Notes under the pieces: generated by a model
Told to the model about the DNA's origin: nothing
The model's database searches: none
What the model saw: the letters and a program-made list of their open reading frames with translations, nothing else
Assembly: GCA_905233425.1 (NCBI GenBank)
Contig: CAJOEC010000004.1
Coordinates: 1 to 64,000 of the forward strand
Reading direction: 5' to 3'
DNA length: 64,000 bases
Source: an uncultured Prevotella sp.
GTDB lineage: Bacteria > Bacteroidota > Bacteroidia > Bacteroidales > Bacteroidaceae
Part shown: positions 60,401-64,000 of the stretch, piece after piece
Layout of the letters: each line of letters opens with the position of its first letter
Position numbering within the stretch: the first letter of the stretch is position 1
Translations under genes and position numbers: made by a program

Positions 60401-60684
60401 CCGATCCGCTGGGCAACTCCCGTTTCAGCGACCGATGGATTGAGGATGGCAGCTATATCCGCCTGTCAAACGTCACCCTGTCGTGGCATCTGCCCATACA
60501 GAGTTCCTACCTCCAGGGTATTACCGTATGGGGAGCTGCCCAGAACCTCTTCACCATTACGCGCTACTTGGGAAGCGACCCCGACTGTGTCATGACGGGC
60601 AGTGGAATCCTTTCACAGGGAATAGACCGCGGACTGCTCGGCATCGGACGTTCATTCTCTCTCGGAGTGAACATCAACCTATAA
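57457..60684 (+). CDS. SusC/RagA-family TonB-linked outer membrane protein
   Basis: VTGQVTDAATGQPLAGVIVSS; VEVLKNGTALYGAKGANGVLIIKTKR. Confidence 0.95.
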   Translation: MITNIFNRYFLSSCLVSCAICTAHAQDNMKTVTGQVTDAATGQPLAGVIVSSYAGQRFTSMTDDEGRYELRVPIETRSVLMRVDGYNLQQQTVTNGKADARLYSNQFTENYSRTTNGFSIATASRFDNTSELSIDPLLSQQLGADMRSIGQGGNPGMGAMRLIEGINSINANAQPLVVIDDVIMDMQYNRKMLHDGYYNNILANLNVNDIETVEVLKNGTALYGAKGANGVLIIKTKRNKSMATKIDVTINGRYELRPRLPEMLGPEEYRLYATELLTAKTNPNMLGKMKFLNSEPNYFYYNQYHNNTDWTDEVYHNAFSQNYGINVQGGDDAASYNLSVGYAMGNSTLRENDYTRFNMRLNSDIVITNKLGVRFDASYSDVDRSLRDDGAPEDPLGTVITSPGFIALTKAPFLSPYAYDKHGKISQYLAEADDYLEGKFQGRGRLANPVSILKYGDGKNRNSFGNRLIMFAITPKFEFNRRLSLQEHFTLGLVNTNENYYLPIQGVPEFVIKGLDEGTKLQNIAQSQAARQTAIQSDTRVNWANTYGAHGVAVKGGVRILSSDYNQTSQRGYNSGNDKTPNMTSGLQFKSTSGADDKTREIAWYALADYSYADRFYVNAGLSAQASSRFGDDVSGLKLFGEVWGLFPSIEASWVLSNESWLQAVNGEKPWLNYLKLNLGFDVTGNDDVDYTASRSYFISKRLLNQDATGKIIGNIGNTDLQWETTRRITAGLTANFLNNRIHLGFNAFKSWTSNLVSLHQLAYTSGLKENWSNEGKLENTGFDVNLSGKVLALKDFTWELGASAGHYKNKVTALPDNDRSIETDIYGATILTEVGQPVGVFYGYKTNGVYATSAEAEADSHYILKQNGDRQYFQAGDMRFLDLNKNNAAGGTESADGLIDELDRTIIGDPNPDLYGNIYTSLSYKNLRLDAIMTYSLGNDIFNYQRSLIEGGSYFLNQTSAMQNRWTTEGQITDIPRVSYTDPLGNSRFSDRWIEDGSYIRLSNVTLSWHLPIQSSYLQGITVWGAAQNLFTITRYLGSDPDCVMTGSGILSQGIDRGLLGIGRSFSLGVNINL

Positions 60685-60738
60685 TTAATAGTATAATGTA
60701 GGGGCAGGTCCTGTGCCAGCCCGCAAATATTTATAGTT

Positions 60739-62454
60739 ATGATAACCAAGATTAACAATTCTGTGAAATGGATGTTGTGCGCAGCACTATTCACCATTCA
60801 CTATCCACTATTTATTAGTTGTAATGACATGCTCAACACTGAGTCGGAACTTGTGGAATTCCAGGAGGACAACACCCTCAACCATCCCACAGACTCTGTC
60901 TATTCTGTCATGGGAATCATCAACCGTATGCAACTCATCGCCGACCGCATAGTGCTTCTCGGCGAGTTGCGTGGTGATCTTGTACAGACCACCGATGCAG
61001 CATCGGCCGACCTCAAGCGCTTGGCATCATTTGATTTCTCACAGAAGAACTATTACAACCAGGTGGCCGACTACTATGCCGTCATCAACAACTGTAACTA
61101 CTATCTGGCACATGTCGACACCATGCTGGAACGCCGCGGCCGTAAAATCTTCGAGAACGAGTATGCCGTCGTCAAGGGCTTCCGCGCATGGACATACCTC
61201 GAACTGGCCAAGATCTACGGACAGGTGCCTCTCGTGCTCCAGCCGGTGATGACCGAGCGCGAGGCCGCTCTTGCCGCAAACAGCAATCTCAGCGACATAA
61301 AGACCATCTGTGAGTATTTCATACAGGATCTCACACCTTACGCATATACACAGCAGCCGCAGTTCGGCACCATCAACGGGTGGGATTCACAAAAGTTCTT
61401 CATACCTATGCGTCCTTTGCTTGGCGACCTTTGTCTCTGGGCCGGACGTTACGAGGATGCTGCACGTTGGTACAACAGCTACCTTAACGACAGGGAAAAG
61501 CCCGTCTTCATGAACACCAGAAGCCGCGTGCAGTGGATGAGCGTTTCCAATTTCCAGCGTCCCAACGACAACTACAACGTCTCAACCACCTCTGAGGTTC
61601 TGAACTTCATACCTATGGATGCACGCATTTTCGACGGTTACATCAGCGACCTGAAGAACGTGTTCACGTCTACCGCAGACAACGACTATTATTTCCAGGT
61701 CACACCGTCACAGGCCATGCGCCAGCTGTCTGCCGACCAGATTTACTGCATGGAAGACAAGACGGAGACCTCTTCCGACACCATCTATGCACCGCGTGTT
61801 GGTCTCTCTGACCCCATCTACATAGGCGACCTGCGCCTGTCAAGCAATTTCTCCCTGACTTCGGCCGGTGCACAGGATCCCTATTCAGAGTATTCCAATA
61901 TGAGGCAGAGGATAAACAAGATGTGGGATAATTTCGTACCCACCTACCGTATCAACATGATTCTCCTGCGCTATGCAGAAGCACTCAACCGTGCCCGTCT
62001 GCCGCAGTCGGCACTCTCCATACTTAAATATGGTCTCTGCAAAGAGAACAACGAAATACGCATCGACAGCATTGAGCGGACGAAGGCAGGCAATCTCATC
62101 GTCTTCGACGAGAACAGATTCACCCGCGATGAAGTTATCGGCATCCATTCACTGGGTTCCGGCGACTCTGACTGCAACATCTTCTACGACATGCCAAAGC
62201 CCGACCATGCACTGGCTTCACGTGAAGACAGCATCGACTACCAGATTCCTCTCCTTGAGGATATGATCATCGACGAGATGGCACTTGAGGGGGCATTCGA
62301 GGGCTTCCGTTTCTACGACCTCATGCGCGTGGCTTTGCGTCGTGGCGACCCTGCATACCTTGCCGACCCCATCAGCCGCCGCAACGGTCAGCAGGACGAG
62401 AGTGTCAGACAGATGCTCATGGACCAGAAGAACTGGTACATGCCGTTACAATAA
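60739..62454 (+). CDS. SusD/RagB-family lipoprotein
   Basis: LFISCNDMLN lipobox; VVKGFRAWTYLELAKIYGQVPLVL; DEMALEGAFEGFRFYDLMRVALRRGD. Confidence 0.93.
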   Translation: MITKINNSVKWMLCAALFTIHYPLFISCNDMLNTESELVEFQEDNTLNHPTDSVYSVMGIINRMQLIADRIVLLGELRGDLVQTTDAASADLKRLASFDFSQKNYYNQVADYYAVINNCNYYLAHVDTMLERRGRKIFENEYAVVKGFRAWTYLELAKIYGQVPLVLQPVMTEREAALAANSNLSDIKTICEYFIQDLTPYAYTQQPQFGTINGWDSQKFFIPMRPLLGDLCLWAGRYEDAARWYNSYLNDREKPVFMNTRSRVQWMSVSNFQRPNDNYNVSTTSEVLNFIPMDARIFDGYISDLKNVFTSTADNDYYFQVTPSQAMRQLSADQIYCMEDKTETSSDTIYAPRVGLSDPIYIGDLRLSSNFSLTSAGAQDPYSEYSNMRQRINKMWDNFVPTYRINMILLRYAEALNRARLPQSALSILKYGLCKENNEIRIDSIERTKAGNLIVFDENRFTRDEVIGIHSLGSGDSDCNIFYDMPKPDHALASREDSIDYQIPLLEDMIIDEMALEGAFEGFRFYDLMRVALRRGDPAYLADPISRRNGQQDESVRQMLMDQKNWYMPLQ

Positions 62455-62595
62455 TCTTCAGGTCGATTAGAGACCTCAACAAAAGCAGAAAGGTAATAGT
62501 ATTTTTTTCATAAGTTAGTTATTAGTAAATATGGTTAGTAACTTGTTTTTAGTAGTATCATAGTTGGTAAGAATATGGTAAAACTAATGCACTGG

Positions 62596-62625
62596 CGGCC
62601 ACCCGTATGAGAATATCGGTGGCCG
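62596..62625 (+). terminator. Candidate terminator after the SusCD operon
   Basis: CGGCCACC...GGTGGCCG then T-rich. Confidence 0.65.
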
Positions 62626-62752
62626 TTTGGTGTATTATGTAATGAGACATGAGACAAAAAGAAAATTTAAATATCTTTAATTTTAATACGCCTTTCCGTC
62701 TATTTTCGTATCTTTGCAGCGCATTAGCGATACTACTACCATTTTACTAACT

Positions 62753-64000
62753 ATGAAAAGACGTTTTTTTCTTTTTGTTTCATGTTTCATCTCGTGTCTC
62801 TCCACGACGGCACAGACGGGACAGTTCATTTCCGCCGACCGCTTCTCCAGTAGCCTTATCAACGACCTTTGCCAGGACAGGCAGGGAAGCATCTGGATTG
62901 CCACCGACTATGGTCTCAACCGCTACGACGGATACCGTTTCCAGACTTTTCTACATAGCGATGCCGACACCACCTCTGTTTCCGACAACATGGTCGTCTC
63001 CCTGCTTTGCGACAAGGACGGCCGCGTCTGGGCTGGCTGCAGCTATGGCTTAGACTGTTTCGACGCCCCCACAGAGTCATTCGTCCACTATGCCTTTCCC
63101 GAAGGCTACCGCCCGCGTGTATCGTCGCTGATACAGAGACACGACGGCACCATCGTCGTGGGAACGGCGGGCTATGGAGCCTACACCGTTGGCGACGGGC
63201 TTCTTCTTCAGCCATACGTTTCAGATGACGATGACAAGTATTTCAGCCGTATGTATGAAGACGCACAGGGGCGCTTCTGGCACAGCGGCTTCAACGAGAC
63301 CATCTGCCTGCACCATGCCAACGGGCGCACAGAGCACCTACTCTCAACTGTGGGCAATCCACAGGCATTTGTCGAGCAGGAGGGCGAGGTGCTAATAGTC
63401 TGCCAGCATGGTATCATGGCCTATCGCAACGGACTGCTGCAAATGGCCGACATTGACATGAGTGTAGCCGAAGGGCGCGACGTGATCTACTGGAAGGCTG
63501 TTCCGGGAATATCTGGTAACATCTACATCGGTACTCGTGGCAAGGGGCTGTTCAGCATACCCACAGGACAGCAACGCAGGATTGAGAACATCACCTTGAA
63601 CACCTTCGGACTCGACATACAGACTGCAAAAGTCAGCGCGGCGATGCTCGACGCGAGGGGAAACCTTTGGCTCGGATGCCACCGCAAGGGGTTAGTCATG
63701 GTGCCATTGCACCCCGAACAGTTCCAGAACTGGAGTTTCGAGGCCCAGGGCATAAGGCTTGGAAGCACAATATCCTCGGTTTGCGAGGGCGACGGAGGCA
63801 TGGTCTGGGCCACAGTGCAGGGCGTGGGCATCTACGGCTTCAACGAAAAGGGTAGGGTAGTGGCCCACCCGAAAGCCCCCAATGCCGTGGAGTTTATCTT
63901 CCGTGACAAGAAAAAGAGATTTTGGGTCGGCACCGACGACGGACTATTCACCTACGAGCCGCAGACGGGCAGCTACCAGCAATGTGTGACCTTCGACTGC
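62753..64000 (+). CDS. Hybrid two-component system sensor (HTCS-like), N-terminal part only
   Basis: Signal peptide, then reg_prop beta-propeller repeats (INDLCQDRQGSIWIATDYGLNRYDGYRF); reading frame open at right edge. Confidence 0.85.
   Translation, partial: MKRRFFLFVSCFISCLSTTAQTGQFISADRFSSSLINDLCQDRQGSIWIATDYGLNRYDGYRFQTFLHSDADTTSVSDNMVVSLLCDKDGRVWAGCSYGLDCFDAPTESFVHYAFPEGYRPRVSSLIQRHDGTIVVGTAGYGAYTVGDGLLLQPYVSDDDDKYFSRMYEDAQGRFWHSGFNETICLHHANGRTEHLLSTVGNPQAFVEQEGEVLIVCQHGIMAYRNGLLQMADIDMSVAEGRDVIYWKAVPGISGNIYIGTRGKGLFSIPTGQQRRIENITLNTFGLDIQTAKVSAAMLDARGNLWLGCHRKGLVMVPLHPEQFQNWSFEAQGIRLGSTISSVCEGDGGMVWATVQGVGIYGFNEKGRVVAHPKAPNAVEFIFRDKKKRFWVGTDDGLFTYEPQTGSYQQCVTFDC

Overview
The window looks like about 64 kb of Bacteroidota chromosome, probably Prevotellaceae. 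That is inferred from gene content, TTTG/TAnnTTTG-type promoters and SusCD loci. I see no rRNA, CRISPR, phage or IS element. Housekeeping genes include rsfS, ftsH, aroA, rimO, rpoD, glmM, mtaB, aspS and alaS. There are two tRNAs, tRNA-Gln(CTG) and tRNA-Pro(GGG). Accessory content includes: pectin/rhamnogalacturonan enzymes (GH2-like, CE8, PL11 with dockerin-like tail); an HprK-like / S24-S26 peptidase / PqqD-like triad followed by a sugar transferase and glycosyltransferases; flotillin and araA; and a double SusCD locus with three fasciclin-type (FAS1) surface proteins, ending in a hybrid two-component sensor cut by the right edge. The most unusual signals are in the DNA architecture. (1) A ~105-117 bp GC-rich double-hairpin palindromic element is inserted in frame in three conserved genes (rimO, a GH2 enzyme, alaS). 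(2) Locus-specific intergenic arrays with a shared 21-22 bp period lie upstream of the HU-like gene, ftsH, rpoD and aspS. (3) Heptanucleotide arrays abut many start codons (up to 10 exact heptads before rimO), with one inside a CDS. All calls come from reading the sequence by eye; no database search was run.
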